A DNA stretch of 64,000 bases from Brachionus manjavacas (GCA_019054805.1 JAHQIY010000002.1:6758001-6822000), one strand, 5' to 3'; shown: positions 9,936 to 22,439, counted from the first letter of the stretch. The notes: generated from the sequence alone by a model not told the origin. Numbers and translations are program-made.

Positions 9936-10244
9936 AAATTAGCTTTTGGTCTAGTGTTTTCTCAATTCTCAATAAATTTTGATTTTCTTCAGCTTCTTCA
10001 GAGCATATTTTTGTGAGTTAATGATCATTTTTTGTTTTAATATTTAATCTAATTAATGGCCGATTTAAAAATCGGATCCTTTGAATTATTTAAACATGTG
10101 TAAACTGTCATTCTTAAATTTAAATTTATCTATTTTAGTTTACTTCAATATATTATTATTATTATTTTTTGATTTATTTTTTCAATAATAAAATAATAAT
10201 TATCTTTTTTGACTTTATCTCAATCATTATTTGGAATCAAAACC

Positions 10245-10740
10245 AAAAAGCTGGCATCAAGATACTCGAGCGCGTTTAACGCAGAGCGACCAAGCAAGTC
10301 ACAAGACTGCGTTATCAGGAAAGATTGGTCAAGCTGAATCTAACGACATTTGCCGAGGAAAGACAGAGAGGTGATGCAGTCATGTTTGTTTAAAATTGGA
10401 AACGGTCTAAATTCTGTAGCATGGTTTAAACCAAATACCTTAGCTAACTCGATCTCAATTGATGGTCCAGCGAGTGCCAACAAACTCAGATTTATTAGTT
10501 AATTGACATCTAACTGTAGTCAAAGACAATTATTTATAGCACAGCGAATTTCTCAAACTTGGAGTAAACTGCCGTCTTCAACAATTCATTCTAAATCAAA
10601 GAATACCTTTAAAGCAAACTATGACAGCTACAAAAATACCCTCAATAGCTAACTGTCATAGTGAAGGATATCATCACTTACAGAGTACTCACTGTCATAG
10701 CCTTAACTATTATTATTATTATTTTTATTATTATTTATCT
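10245..10740 (+). mobile_element. LINE C-terminal relic with (ATT)n tail
   Basis: Around 10262-10400 the translation gives, with frameshifts, the block that follows RT in CR1-like LINEs: an ERV/QRRATKQV-like segment, RLVKLNLTTFAERRQRGDAV and the start of a following helix. It ends in CTGTCATAGCC and an (ATT)n tail near 10710-10735. The identity rests on that conserved block. Confidence 0.65.
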
Positions 10741-13385
10741 GTTTTTTTTTCATCAAGAAGATGATGCTCAATTATTTTTAAATTTAAAACATTGTTGAAT
10801 TTTAATTTTTGAACTAAACTCTATCGAATGCTCTTCTAAATCTTTTTGAAATTTAAGAATAGTTCTATTTTTGATCATTATTTTTGTCATGAATAATGCA
10901 AGCTATGAAAATTCTGTGATTTAAATTTTAATTCCGAAATATAGGTGAAAAAAATAATAAATCGCACTGCATGTTTATATCAATGCGACCTCTATTCTAA
11001 TTCTTGGTAATTTAAGGTGTATTCAAAAAATATTTTTGTATTTAAAATTTTATTTTAAATAATTAAATTCAATATATAATTTAAAATTTTTCATCGCAAA
11101 TACGTCAATTTTTGATTTGTTTTTTATTTAATTTTCACAATTAGTCTTTAGAAAGAAAAAATTTTATTTCATATTTTCTTTAACAAAATAAAAACTCCAT
11201 GGGCTAATAGCCTTAAATAATTTTAAAAATAAATATTACTCTTCATTAGAAGTATAATCACAGTTAAATCTTTGTAATTATCTAAGCACTTTTTTTACTC
11301 TGATAATATTGTTACCTACCACATTCCAAGATAAGCTAATTTAGTGAACAATTTCATTTAATTTAAGTAGCGGTTAGATTTCATAAGAATTCAAAATTTT
11401 TATCTTTTTGCATTATCTCCACATTTTTACGAAAAAATAAAAAAAATATAAAAAGCTTTCTTTTTTATCTAGAAAGTCAAAACATTTAAAATTTAACTAG
11501 AATAATATCATTTAGAAGAGCATTCGATTGAGTTTACTTCAAAATTAGAATATGTTTTAAATTTAAATAACTGAGAATCATCTTCTTTAGTAAAAAAGGC
11601 AGATAAAGTCAAAGATAAGATAATTCAAAGAATTCGTTTAAAAATTGCATTAGAGTAAAGTTTATTGCTTAGTAAAATTAATTTAATTTTTTGATTGTTG
11701 ACTTTTGTTAATTTTAAAAATAAAGCTTTAAGCATATTTTAAGGTATCAAAGTCTTACGATTTATAAATAATTTATAATTAGCATAAACCTAACATGATC
11801 TCAGCGGATCTCAGCATCATTTTATATAATTATCCTATGAAAAGATTAATTTTTGCTTAAACATTTATTTTTTCTAAATATTTCTGCAACACTAAGCGTT
11901 TAATAAAATAAGACAGTTATATTAAAGATTAAAATTTCAATATTTCCCAATTAAAAATTATTTGTGAAAAAGAAACTACTAATCAACACAAAAAATCGAT
12001 TATTTTTTTGAAAGATTGCTCTTATGCTTTTAGAAATAAATTATAATTTTTTGATCTTGATATTAAATTATTAAATTTGTCTTGATTATTAAAAAATATA
12101 CTAATTAAAAATTTAATTTTTATTTCCAAAATATTTTTAGCATTTAGTTGGAATTTTTAATACTAATAATATCATTATATCAGATTTTATTAAAAAATAT
12201 TGCTTGATTTTATTGAATTTCAGATTTTTGTTTTATTTTAAAATTAATTGAAAATATCATTAATTTTTTTAGTGTGAAAAAAAGCTAATTTTTAATCTAT
12301 AAATGATGTATCTTTTGATACGTATTAAAAAACGCTTTAGAAAGTAAAAATAACTTGAATCATTTCTAAAATTTACACGAAATTCTTTGACTTATTTTAA
12401 ATTGTATAAATAGAAAAGTAAATTGCTTAATTAAAAATATTGAACATCATAAATAATATTACTGTACACAAAAAAATCAATTTGTCACCCTTATCTAATT
12501 AATTAGTGCATCTGAAATAATTTATTTTATACATTTTCTAGGCATTGTGGATTTTCATACAAAATTTACAAAAATTATAAAAATAAAATCGACAAAATTG
12601 AGCTTTGATGATGAAAGAACATGAGACAAAATATGTTTCACAAAATTCAACAAAAAAAGATCTGTTTTTTAACAGTGATTTATTAACGATCAAATTTCAA
12701 TATTTCGAGATTCATTTATTTTTTGTCTCTTTGATCTATTCTAAAAAGAATAAAGTTAAGCAATTTGTAAATTTATTTTACTTAAATGTTAAAATTCTGT
12801 CATCTTTTCTTAAATTATTTTGAAATAGATGGTTATTAAATGTAAAAATTTTGTTTTGTAATTCTAAATTAACATACTCAAAATGGCAATCAAAATTCAT
12901 GAAACAAATTGCAAAATGTCAATCGCTAAAAGAAGATATTTTTTTTAGATGTAACTTAAAGAATCAATAAGTTTTTCTTATTTTTTTTTAGTTATTTTTT
13001 ATTAAAATAGACAAAGATTTTTTTTAATTAGATACTATTTTTATCAAAATAGAAGTTTTATAGTTAAATTAAAGATATATTTTTTTTTCAATTTTTATAA
13101 AATAACAATTTTTTTTATTTCTAAAACTTATAATTTTGATCTGAAATCGAGCAATTGTTTTCTGATAGCAATGCCAAAAATATGCTTACACATTTAGTGA
13201 TTAAACCAAGAACGGCAAGTTCATGTGCTGTTTTTCCAGTTTTCAAAGTTTAAACAAATGACTCTAGGCTTTTGAAACGATTCTGTAAATTCTATGAACA
13301 ACTGCCAATTTGAATTATTGATCATATTTATTTATTTTTTTAATTGACATTCAAATAGTCAATTGATTTTTATTTATTTTAATCA
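10741..13385. other. Long AT-rich intergenic stretch
   Basis: No gene, RNA or ordered repeat recognised. One 72-codon frame (12605-12823) has no family resemblance and the base composition of random AT-rich DNA. Confidence 0.45.
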
Positions 13386-13460
13386 GACTTGTTTATAAGT
13401 CATAGTTTTAAGTCTAAGTCACAAAAATTTAAGTCAAAGTTATGATTTGCACAAAAATTT
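13386..13460. mobile_element. Relic end of AAGTC-rich hAT-like element
   Basis: Begins CAGACTTGTTTATAAGTC and continues with repeated AAGTC motifs, like the ends of the element at 44903-46401 (CAGACTT... and ...CAACTCTG). Only one end is visible. Confidence 0.4.
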
Positions 13461-13999
13461 TTATCAATACCTGCTTCATCTGGACCAGCTGAACGGATTA
13501 TTTTCTAAATCTGGCTACATTTACAGAGAACATAGGTCAAGATTAACGGCCAGGTATTTGGAAATAACTACTTTATTGGTATCAAATATGGATTTATTAA
13601 ATCATTAACTTGACTAAATTTTAATAAAATAAAAGTAAAAAAAATTCACAATATAATTTTTATTGATAAAAAATTAAATTTGAAAAATTAATCTACTTAA
13701 ATAATTGAATTTAACTTCTGAATTATTTTCTATTTTTTCGCCCTATTTGTGTATAAATTCTTGAAATAAATTAAACAACTAATTGTAAATTTTAATTTTT
13801 ATTTTAGGACAAAATTTATTTTAGTTTAAGGATAAAAACTTTATAACAATATTTAAAAAAAATTGATTTTAAAATTTTAAAATGTCAAATTTTGAAGACT
13901 TTTTGAAAAAACTTAAAATTAAACATTTATATCATTATTAATTTGAGTTTTTTTAGAACAAATCTAAATTCTTATTAAAGATTATTAAAATCTATTGAC

Positions 14000-14835
14000 A
14001 AAAAATACAGTGATAATCTTAACTTAAAAATTTATTGAAATAAAATTGTGATTCAAAAAGAAATTAAGTTTGTTGGTATTTAATTTGATTCTAAGTTAAA
14101 TTTTAATATACTGGTAGACGAAATCAAAGAACGCTGCAATTTCGAATCAAGATATATTGAATACCCAACTCAATTGTGTAACAGCTATCTTTCTATTTCC
14201 CCTTTTTCCTGAAGCTTCAACCATTTAAACAAGTGTCTTTTAACTTACTTTACATAAAATTTAACTTAGAATCAAATTTAATATCAAGAAGCTTGATTTC
14301 TTTTTGGCTGACAATTCTATTTCAATAAATTTTTAAGTTAAGATTATCACTCGCTTTCTTATACTTAGAAAAGACTACTGAAAACAACTTTTCAGTTCAT
14401 ATCCCCATTTTTCTACTTAATATACCATTGTTCTACTTCGTTGGTGTATTTATTTATCTCATTTTTTAGGTTCCTCTTTTTGTTGTAAATGAAGAGTGTA
14501 ACTAGATCATTTGCCAAAAGCAGAGAGTATTCATTATTTGTTTTGTTATATACTAAAAGAGGACAAATTACTGAGCCTTTAAGGAAACCTGCAGTTATTT
14601 GGTATTTTTGGCTCAAGTGGTCATTTAGATTCTTGGTCTCAAGTGGTCGACATAGAAAGAATCTAATCCAGTTAGTCAAGTAATAAGGTGGATTCATTTT
14701 AATCAGTTAATAAAGTAAACCTTCATTTCAAAACCTATCAAAGGCTTAGGAAATATTAAAAAGTAAGGAACAAACTTTTTTTTTAATTAAATGACTTCAC
14801 AATTTTTTTGATTAAAAAGAAAAGATTATTGGATA
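14000..14835. mobile_element. Inverted pair of LINE fragments
   Basis: The plus-strand part (14011-14215) carries the region downstream of RT and the C-terminal motif FESRYIEYPTQLCNSYLSIS. The minus-strand part (14835 down to 14250) carries an RT piece reading YLTNWIRFFL, then NDHLSQKYQITAGFLKGSVI, and a palm C altered to LLANDL. About 95 bp of the two parts are the same sequence inverted (14011-14106 against 14254-14350), giving a large palindrome with a 150-bp centre. Frames are broken; not functional. Confidence 0.7.
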
Positions 14836-15345
14836 TTCGAAGTATTCAGTATTAGGCTGATTTGATGTTTCCATTTCTTCTTCAAAATCATTATCAAAGT
14901 CATCATCATCATCATTATCATTCGAGACTTCTTTTTGGGTATCATCCGCATTTCTAATAAGTTCAAGAGCTTGTAAAATAGCTTTCATCAGATTTGGTTC
15001 AAAAAGTTATTATTTATTATAGGAGTTATTGAAATTTAGTAAAGTTTTAAATTAAAAGCATAATTAGCCATGTCTTTGATTTATAAATATGAATAGAAGA
15101 CAAAATATCAAAATAGAAGACAATATTTTTGAAGGATCGAAAAAACCCTTCTTTGGGTTTAACATATACTTTTATTTTCAATGAAAATAAAAGTATTTTT
15201 GTAATCAAAATTAATTATAAAATTTTTTTGTTTTAGTTTAGATAGAAAAAAATGTCAAAAATGATTAAATATATTGAGCAATTAGCAAAAGTAAAATGAA
15301 AAAGGATTGAAAAAAACCTTCCGTATTTTCGAGTGATAAAGAAAT
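14836..15345 (-). mobile_element. PiggyBac-like element, right-end fragment
   Basis: On the minus strand an acidic N-terminal segment reads LELIRNADDTQKEVSNDNDD, nearly the same as the N-terminus of the element at 45032-46209 (LELLRNADDTQSEVSDDND). The end reads CCGTATTTTCGAGTG followed by ATAA, close to the CCGGTTTTTGAGTG plus TTAA of that element. No transposase core remains. Confidence 0.7.
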
Positions 15346-15734
15346 AATATCAAGATTCAAATTATTTATGAAAACTTTTAAAGAGCGGTCAGTTATGTTT
15401 GTTGGTATCTTTAAGTTTTAAGTTTTTTTTTTAAATTTTTCCTATAAATGATAAGTTACCCAAGATAGATATAAATGCTGTGAAAATTAGATTTATTTTG
15501 ATTACAGAATTCAACTAAAAATTAAATAAAAAATTTAAAATCAATTAATTAGAATTTATTTAAAATTATTTAAATAAAATTAGCAAAAATAATGAATACA
15601 ACTACCCCACTATGATTCTAATGTGAAAATAAAATACTTAAAAAATTTTTTTCCTATTAAATTATACAAAAGTCTAAAAAAACTCATAAATTAAAACCCT
15701 TTTAATGCATGGAATTATCAGAAATGTATTAATT

Positions 15735-16418
15735 TTAGCATGCCGAACATTTATTTTGAATTGAGTCATTTGTGTCTTTCGACATTGACCTTACCGGAAA
15801 AAAAGACTTGTCAAGACTCTTCTCCATTCTATACATTACCTTTTCCAAAAGAGTATTTAATGTTTTTTCTACATTCTCTCCAGTAGCCGCACTTGTTTCA
15901 ATATAGCCGCATCCATGTTTGTCCGCAAAATCTTTGGCTCTGGCATAATCGACAACACGCCGGTCCTCTAGATCAAGTTTATTCCCAACCAAAATGATAT
16001 CCGGATCTTCACAATAGGCATGGGTTTGTAATTGACTGATCCAGTTTCGTACATTTAAAAATGACAACTCACTGGTTAGATCAAACATCAGTATGAAACC
16101 CATGGCATCACGGAAGAACGCGGTTGTCAGACTGCGAAAGCGCTCTTGTCCTGCAGTGTCCCATAATTGCAAATGAATTCGATGAGTTCTACCATTTAAT
16201 GGTGACTTATAAACTACTCTTTTTTCTCTAAAGTCAATCCCAACTGTTGAGATAAATTTTGAGTTAAATTGGTTGTCTGTGTACTGGTATAAAAAGCTTG
16301 TTTTGCCAACTCCCGAATCACCTAGTGCCAAAAACTTAATAAGATAATCGTATTCCATCAAATTGGAAGCTGATGCACTCTGGTTTATAGTTTTTTGATT
16401 AAGCAAAATATCGCCCAT
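15735..16418 (-). CDS. RAB27: Rab27 small GTPase
   Basis: 227 residues, one exon. GTP-binding motifs are complete: P-loop GDSGVGKT (33-40), switch I T58 in the [14 protein letters not shown] block, DTAGQE (87-92), NKLD (146-149) and ETSA (174-177). The stretch from [19 protein letters not shown] through [15 protein letters not shown] and [16 protein letters not shown] is diagnostic of Rab27, which recruits Slp/Slac2/Munc13-4 effectors to secretory granules and lysosome-related organelles. Two points differ from vertebrates. There are 21 extra N-terminal residues; Met21 (ATG at 16358) aligns with the usual start and may be the real one. The C-terminus is CSAC, with two cysteines separated by two residues, instead of the usual C-x-C for geranylgeranylation. 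Single-copy appearance; no introns inside the coding region. Confidence 0.95.
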   Translation of the reverse strand: MGDILLNQKTINQSASASNLMEYDYLIKFLALGDSGVGKTSFLYQYTDNQFNSKFISTVGIDFREKRVVYKSPLNGRTHRIHLQLWDTAGQERFRSLTTAFFRDAMGFILMFDLTSELSFLNVRNWISQLQTHAYCEDPDIILVGNKLDLEDRRVVDYARAKDFADKHGCGYIETSAATGENVEKTLNTLLEKVMYRMEKSLDKSFFPVRSMSKDTNDSIQNKCSAC

Positions 16419-17345
16419 TCTATTGAAAAATTACTGTATAATTTTATATGTTTTTTCTTAAGAGATCTAAGATTAGAAAAAATATATTCTATTTTCAACA
16501 GAAATACATTGAATAATTTTTACCATCAAAAAAGATTGATATACGATGATGTTCACTCTCTCCTTGAAATTATTTAAGAAAAATCAACTATTGAGAAGTA
16601 TCAAAGTTGTCCTATTGACACATCCGTAAGAAAAGAAAAAACGAAGCCAAGTTGATCTATTTTACAGAAATATTACTGTTCATTTAATTTTCAAATTTTT
16701 TATGCAAGTTTATTTTCAAATATTCAATATAATTTATTTTTATAAATTAATTTTGTTTTGATTTTTAGAAATAAATTAAAAATATTAGTAAACTTTTAGC
16801 TTTGATTTCCTTAAGTATTCTGTTTCTTCTGAAAATTTGTTTCTCTTTCAAAGCAATCTTTTTTTTAATTTCCAAAAAATCAAATTTTAAATTAAAAGTT
16901 GATTGAGTATTAAAAATTTGTTTCAAAAATCGAAAAAAAAACAAAGCAAAATTATTGAGTTCCGTTTAAATCAAATATTTTTAAGTCTTGGAAAAAATTA
17001 ATTTTGTAAATACAGCATCGATTTGCTATGACACAAATTTGCGTAAATTAAAGATTGTTAAATGAATAATAATGTAATTATTCTCAAATTTTCGTTAATT
17101 TACCCCTGTAAAATTACACAATTTTTTTTAAGTTACGTTATTTGAGATAAGCTAAAAATATCGAATATGTACTATTTTTTAAAAATTTTAATGAAAAATT
17201 ACTTTTTTGAAGTTATTCTTATGAAATAAACTAAAGACTAAATTTGAGTAATTTTTTTTTGATAACATTTAAAAAAATTATAATCTATCTCTAATCTTAA
17301 CTCTTATTTTGATCTAAAATTCATACAGTATTTCTTTTTTCAGTA
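16419..17345. other. Upstream of Rab27; AT-rich, nothing seen
   Basis: Presumably holds the Rab27 promoter and 5' UTR, but no element can be pinpointed. No coding segment. Confidence 0.35.
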
Positions 17346-17455
17346 CTTTTCTATGTGTTATGTGCAAGGACCTACCATAGTTGACCTCCTAGTAGGCCAC
17401 CTCCGCAAGCTAGTCTTGCTGTAGCTTATAATTATTATTATGTAAATAACACATA
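17346..17455 (+). mobile_element. Short LINE/SINE 3' end with ATT tail
   Basis: A GC-richer segment with short self-complementary pieces (GACCTCCTAGTAGGCC; GCAAGCTAGTCTTGC) followed by ATTATTATTATG. The layout is that of other retroelement 3' ends in this window. Family not identified. Confidence 0.4.
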
Positions 17456-17959
17456 TTAAAAGAGAATCAAGTATAAACATATTTTTTTTTAAATGTTACC
17501 AAACAATTAAATTTATTTTTCATAGATGTTAATAAAACATAAACTTTTTTGTACAAATTTAAAAAAATTAAAACATTAGAAAAGTGTCGTTTTGATTTAG
17601 AAAAAGAAAAAAAATGTATACCAACTTGATCTCAGAATTAACTTTTCTCATTAAAATCCATTCGAGTATTCGTCTCATTTTGGTTTTTTTGTTTTGTTTT
17701 CTTTTTTTTTAAATAACATTTAACTTTATTTTTTAGTACTTTTTCTAAGATTCAAGATTAAAAATTTTAGTTTATGTATTGTTTTTACGATTCACATTTT
17801 TTTGTTTTCTTAATCTCCCTCCGGAAAAAAAAATTATAAAAAAGAAAGTTTGTGATAGCAAGCCAATCATTTGAAAATATTTAAGAGTAATGTCTCAATT
17901 TTTTTGAAGTTTTTAAAAAAAATTTTCGTCTCATAAGATTTGAAAAGAAGATTAAAAGA

Positions 17960-18095
17960 GAGCTGAAAATGATTAAACTAACATGAGGTCAAGCAAAAAT
18001 TGCCGCCAAAGAAAGACCAGTATAGAGGAGTAGTGTAAACGCCTTATGCTCTAAGAAGAGTGAAAGCTGGAAGAAGAAAAAATAAAATTTGTTTT
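17960..18095 (+). mobile_element. RTE-type LINE C-terminal relic
   Basis: Translation gives LT-GQAKIAAKERPV, then RSSVNALCSKKSESWKKKK and a stop. This is the conserved last segment of RTE-like LINE polyproteins (LTWGQAE..A.DR..WRS.V.ALC). A second relic of the same region lies at 56045-56240. Confidence 0.6.
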
Positions 18096-18139
18096 CTCCA
18101 CTTTCTCTGATAATATATACACAACAAAAACTTTAAAAC

Positions 18140-18290
18140 TCAAACACTAAATTTTTTTCATACCTTAAGTACTAAAAAGATCCAAAAAAACCCTTTAAAA
18201 AATATGCTTTTTTGGTAACATAAGTTACCGTAATTATTAAAAAATGTTAAAAAAATATACTGAATATAAAAATAAATGTCTCTTAAAAAA
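18140..18290. mobile_element. PiggyBac-like left-end relic
   Basis: Shares with 45030-45190 the order CTCAA, an A-rich run with CC(CC)TTTAA, ATGC, TTACCGTAATTATT, and TACTGAATATAAAAATA. Degenerate copy of the left end only. Confidence 0.45.
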
Positions 18291-18639
18291 AATTTTATTA
18301 TTTAAAAAGAATTGTATATTTTTCGTTTTATAAAATAATATTCCTCAGTAAAATTTAAATAATCAAAAAAGGTAATCAAAACAGTAATTGAAATTTGTTC
18401 TAATTACTAAAAAAATTTAACTAAAAATTAAAATTGATTGAATTTTAATTATTGAATATATCATTATCATATTGAATTTTAATTCAATATGATAATTAAA
18501 TTAATTAAATTAAAAAAAAAGAAATATTGTTGACTGAAAACTAAACGAGTGGAAAAAAACTGAATGTGTAGTTAAAAATATATTTCGTGGTTTTTTTATT
18601 AAATATACTCAAAATAATAATAAATTCAGTTCTTTATTA

Positions 18640-19250
18640 GGAGCAATCTGGATTTAGGAAACACCGGCGAACATCCGGTAATCTTTCTTTCTGATTTAAA
18701 AAATTGTGAAGTCATTTAATTAAAAAAAAAAGTTTGTTCCTTACTTTTTAATATTTCCAAAGCCTTTGATAGGGTTTGAAATGAAGGTTTACTTTATTAA
18801 CTGATTAAAATGAATCCACCTTATTACTTGACTAACTGGATTAGATTCTTTCTAGACTGTTAGACATTTAATGTAAATGTGAATGACCACTTGAGCTAAG
18901 AATATCAAATAGCTGCATGTATACCTAGTATATATATTAATGACAACCACAAAAGAAACAAGATAAAAGAACATATTAAGTTGAAAATGAAGTTATCTGT
19001 TGAAAAGTGGTGTTCAGTAGTCTTTTCTAAGTACAAGAAAGCGAGTGATAATCTTAACTTAAAAATTTATGGAAATTGAATAGTAAGCCAAAAAGAAATC
19101 AAGCTTCTAGGTATAAAATTTTAATATACTGGTAAACGAAATTAAAGAACAATGCAATACAAGGCTAAATCTAAATAGAATATTATCAAACAAAAAATGA
19201 GAATGACCCACCAGTATTTCTAGTGTTAAATCGCATTATTAAATAAAAAA
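18640..19250 (+). mobile_element. Degenerate LINE RT fragment
   Basis: Nucleotide-level copy of the family at 2440-3310 and 47560-48310: GGATTTAGGAAACACCGGC, the FDISKAFDRV region at about 18745-18775, and the TGAATGACCACTTGAGC block near 18880. Then come the GATAATCTTAACTTAAAAATTTA and AATATACTGGTAAACGAAAT blocks. Several internal deletions; no open frame. Confidence 0.7.
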
Positions 19251-19338
19251 AAAAGCTTAATTAATCAATCAAGAATTTAAAAATTAGAATTTATTAAAAA
19301 AAAACTGTAAATTTTCTTTTTATTATTTACAAATTTTA

Positions 19339-21484
19339 TTAAGATCTTGAGCTTCTAGAGCTTCGTGAGCTAGAACGTCTTCGACGACAGCTACCAGAAG
19401 AACTATCAGATGTGCTTTCGGATGATGATGAGTCACTGGTCGATTCCTTTCTTTCCTTTCTTCGAATACTCTTCATCTTTTCGGACAAATGCTCCAACTT
19501 TGCCTCTCTTTCACGACGCTCTTCGTTCTCTTTCTTCTTTTTTTCTTTCTCAATCTGCCTATCTTTTTTAACTTTAAAAAATGAGAATTAATTTTCTGAT
19601 TAAAAAAAATCGCTCTTAATTTTTTTAGTCTCCAATTTTACACTAAGAACCTAATTACCACTTATTTTAGATTTCATCTATCAACTTTGCGATAATTCAA
19701 ATTTACAAGTGAAAAAGAGTCTAATAAAAATACAAAATAGCCCAAACTTTGTCGATCAATATCCTTTTTCATTTTTTTCTTCAGCTTTTCTTGTATCAAT
19801 TTGAATTTGTCTGATCCACCAGCCTTCAATAGCATATTTGAATTTTGTTCCGAATTGAAAATTAATAAATTTTTTTTTGTTAAACTGGTTCTTACTGACT
19901 TTGGAAGATGAGTCCTCACTTTTTACCACTTTTTTCTCGAAACCGTAACTCCTACGCTCTTTACGCTTTTTATACTTTTCCAATTCTTTTTCCTCATCGC
20001 TTGAACTATTCGAACTGGAGCTTTTTTTGCGGTATTCCCTTCTCGGAGCAGGTGATTTTGATCTTGATCTGGACACCGATCTGCTTAAATTTTGCTTTAA
20101 CTTTTTAAGACTATCAATTTTGGAACTGGTTGGATAACTCATTTCTTTCATGACCAAACTGGCTTCAGTCGTGGAAATTTCCTCATTTGTGTCTTGGCCA
20201 AAGCTTGTTATAAAACACAATCTTTGGGGTGACTCGGAACCTTTTCTTTTTCGATGTATTGAACTTTCCGAAGAGCTACGCGAGTCATTTTCATTTTTTT
20301 CCTTGTTTTCAGTCACTATAAAGCTTAATGGACTAAGCGATCCTTTTTCTCTCAAGCGTTTTTCTTTGGCTCTTTGTCGCTCTCGGCGTGATTTCCGACC
20401 CTGCACATAAAATTTTTAAAAATAAATCAGAAAATTATTTTTGAAACTATTCAAAAATTAAAAAAAAAATTTATTTTACCGAATACTGGGATTTCTCTAT
20501 TTCAAGTTCTTTATTTCGTTTTAAGGCCTCTTTTTCCTCATTGTCAACAATCATCATGCGGATGTAATCACCGAATTCCATCCCGAAATCAGTGGATTTT
20601 TTGTTAAGAACTACTTTATCTTCGGAAGTGAGGCGATTTACGTCCAAAACTAGATCAAGATCATTATCTGAGTCTTCATCTGAGCTCAATCTAGCATGAG
20701 AAAAGCGGGAACTTTTCAATTTAGGTTCAGTATAGCTCGAGTCCGAGTAGGTGTATCCAATTTTAGCTTTATTATCCCTTAAAAAAAAAAAATTCATAGC
20801 ATATCCAACAAATTAAAACAAAAATTTACTTGATTTTTTTTTCACTCTTATCTCCGTATTTTTCATCAATCTCAATTTGTTTTAAACATTGACTTTCTGA
20901 TACTTTTTTAGACAAAAATTTAAAATTCATTTTTTTAAGAAAATTTAAATATTGTGTACTTCCAAGTGCTTCGTTCTGAACTAGAGTGCGGTATCTTTCA
21001 AAATTTAGCATTCTTTCCTCATTCTTTTCCGATTCTTTGAAGCTAAAAAATTTTAGAGAAAGTTTTTTAAAATTTTGGATTAATTACTTTTTTTTTTCTT
21101 TCTGATCATCGTTTTCGGGCAAAAAATCGAGATGAGATCTGGCATCAAATCTATCAATAAGAACTTCTTCATCGCCACGCCATTTTGTCCTGAAAAATAA
21201 AAAATAAGAACATATTTAAAAAAAAAGGTTTTTTAAAATTACATGATTGAAGGGTTGTCAGCGGCAGAGGCAACACTAGGGTCTAGGTGAATTTTAGCTT
21301 TGCATCCCCATACCTGTAGAAATTGTGCCGGATCTTTTTTCTGAAAAACATTAAGAGAAATTTTGATTGTGTCACCAAGTTTTACTATTTTGTCATAGAA
21401 TCCTTTGCGTCTTTCAGCACGTCGCTTGTAGTCGACCATCATGCCACGAATTAATTTCTCCTGTTTCCTAGCCTCTTGCCACAT
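19339..21484 (-). CDS. CLASRP: CLASRP (SWAP2) SR-like splicing regulator, nine exons
   Basis: Minus-strand exons: 21484-21386, 21340-21243, 21189-21088, 21042-20960, 20902-20830, 20777-20480, 20400-19896, 19810-19748, 19571-19339. Joined lengths give one frame of 517 codons plus stop, with GT-AG introns of 45-85 bp, 176 bp for the last. The N-terminus MWQEARKQEKLIRGMMVDYK is near-identical to vertebrate CLASRP. The DRY_EERY (SWAP N-terminal) domain follows (LIDRFDARSHLD, ERYRTLVQNE, QCLKQIEIDEKYG), then KAKIGYTYSDS, an acidic patch, FITSFG, an SR-rich segment, a charged coiled coil and a short terminal RS tail. CLASRP binds CLK4 and influences alternative splicing in nuclear speckles. It is about 150 residues shorter than the human protein, mainly in the RS region. 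The exon 7/8 and 8/9 junctions are the least certain. Confidence 0.9.
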
Positions 21485-21821
21485 ACTTTCAGATTATTAT
21501 TTTTTTTTAAATGAAGAATAGCACTTTTATTTTTGAAATATTTTTTTTATCTAATTAATCATATTTATTATAACAAAAATTTAGTTTCTATAAACATATT
21601 TTTTCTATTTAGTTAAAAATTTTAAATTTTTTATCTTGAATTGTATTCTTAAAATTCTTGAATGTTTAAACTAGAAGTAAAAATAATTAAAATGAGAGAA
21701 AATTGCACTTATTAATTTACTTTACCATATTTATTCATTAAATAATCAATAAATATTCGTAATAAAAAAAAAGTACTTAAATTTAATTGATGTAGTTTAA
21801 GAAGTTAGGATTGCAATTACT

Positions 21822-21944
21822 ATGGCGACTTTGTTTGGAAATTTTATAAACTTAAAGAAAGATAAAATAATAAGACGTCAACAAAAGAGTGTATTACTAG
21901 ATAACAATGTTAAAGTTGAATTAATTAAAATACCAGTAAAATAA
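21822..21944 (+). CDS. Possible 40-residue small ORF, divergent to CLASRP
   Basis: Starts CTATGGCGACT and reads MATLFGNFINLKKDK, then basic IIRRQQKS, ending in a stop after IKIPVK. It lies about 340 bp upstream of the CLASRP start, on the other strand. Unrecognised. A GTAAAA at 21936 could be a donor making this a first exon, but none of the downstream acceptors I tried stayed open. May be chance. Confidence 0.25.
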   Translation: MATLFGNFINLKKDKIIRRQQKSVLLDNNVKVELIKIPVK

Positions 21945-22439
21945 AAACTTTTTATTTTTTGTTTTCCAATGTACCAGATTCGATCCAAAATTTTATATAT
22001 TTTTTGAAAAATTCAAAAAAAAGTTGTAAAAATTTTCTTTTTATCATTGATTTTTGACCAACTATAGTTGGCAACAATTTTCAATTAAAAAAAAATGTTT
22101 TAGATACAAAAGAACACTGACAAATGACTTAATGATTGTAAAATTGTGGGCAGACTGTTTGTATCAGTTTTTGCATTCAAAAGTCTATAGATTCTCCTAT
22201 TTTTCCAATAAAACTCAACCATTACTTTTTTTAATTTTTATTCGTGTGCAAAATTTTATTAATTTAAAATTTGAAAATATTAAAAATTCCAAAACATAAT
22301 TTTTTTATCAAATTATAGCTAAAGAGTCAAAATAAGTTAAACTTTATAACAGTTTGACATTTTTTTTTAGTTCAAATTTTTAGTTCAAAAGTTTGCTTAA
22401 GCATTCCAGATATCTTGTTTACTTTTCGCACACGCACTT
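21945..22439. other. AT-rich, no supported gene
   Basis: An 81-codon frame at 22054-22299 shows no family resemblance and is likely chance. Nothing else seen. Confidence 0.35.

Noticed and set aside
22054-22299. 81-codon ORF
   Set aside because: No family resemblance, biased only by A/T content, and no splice or promoter context.
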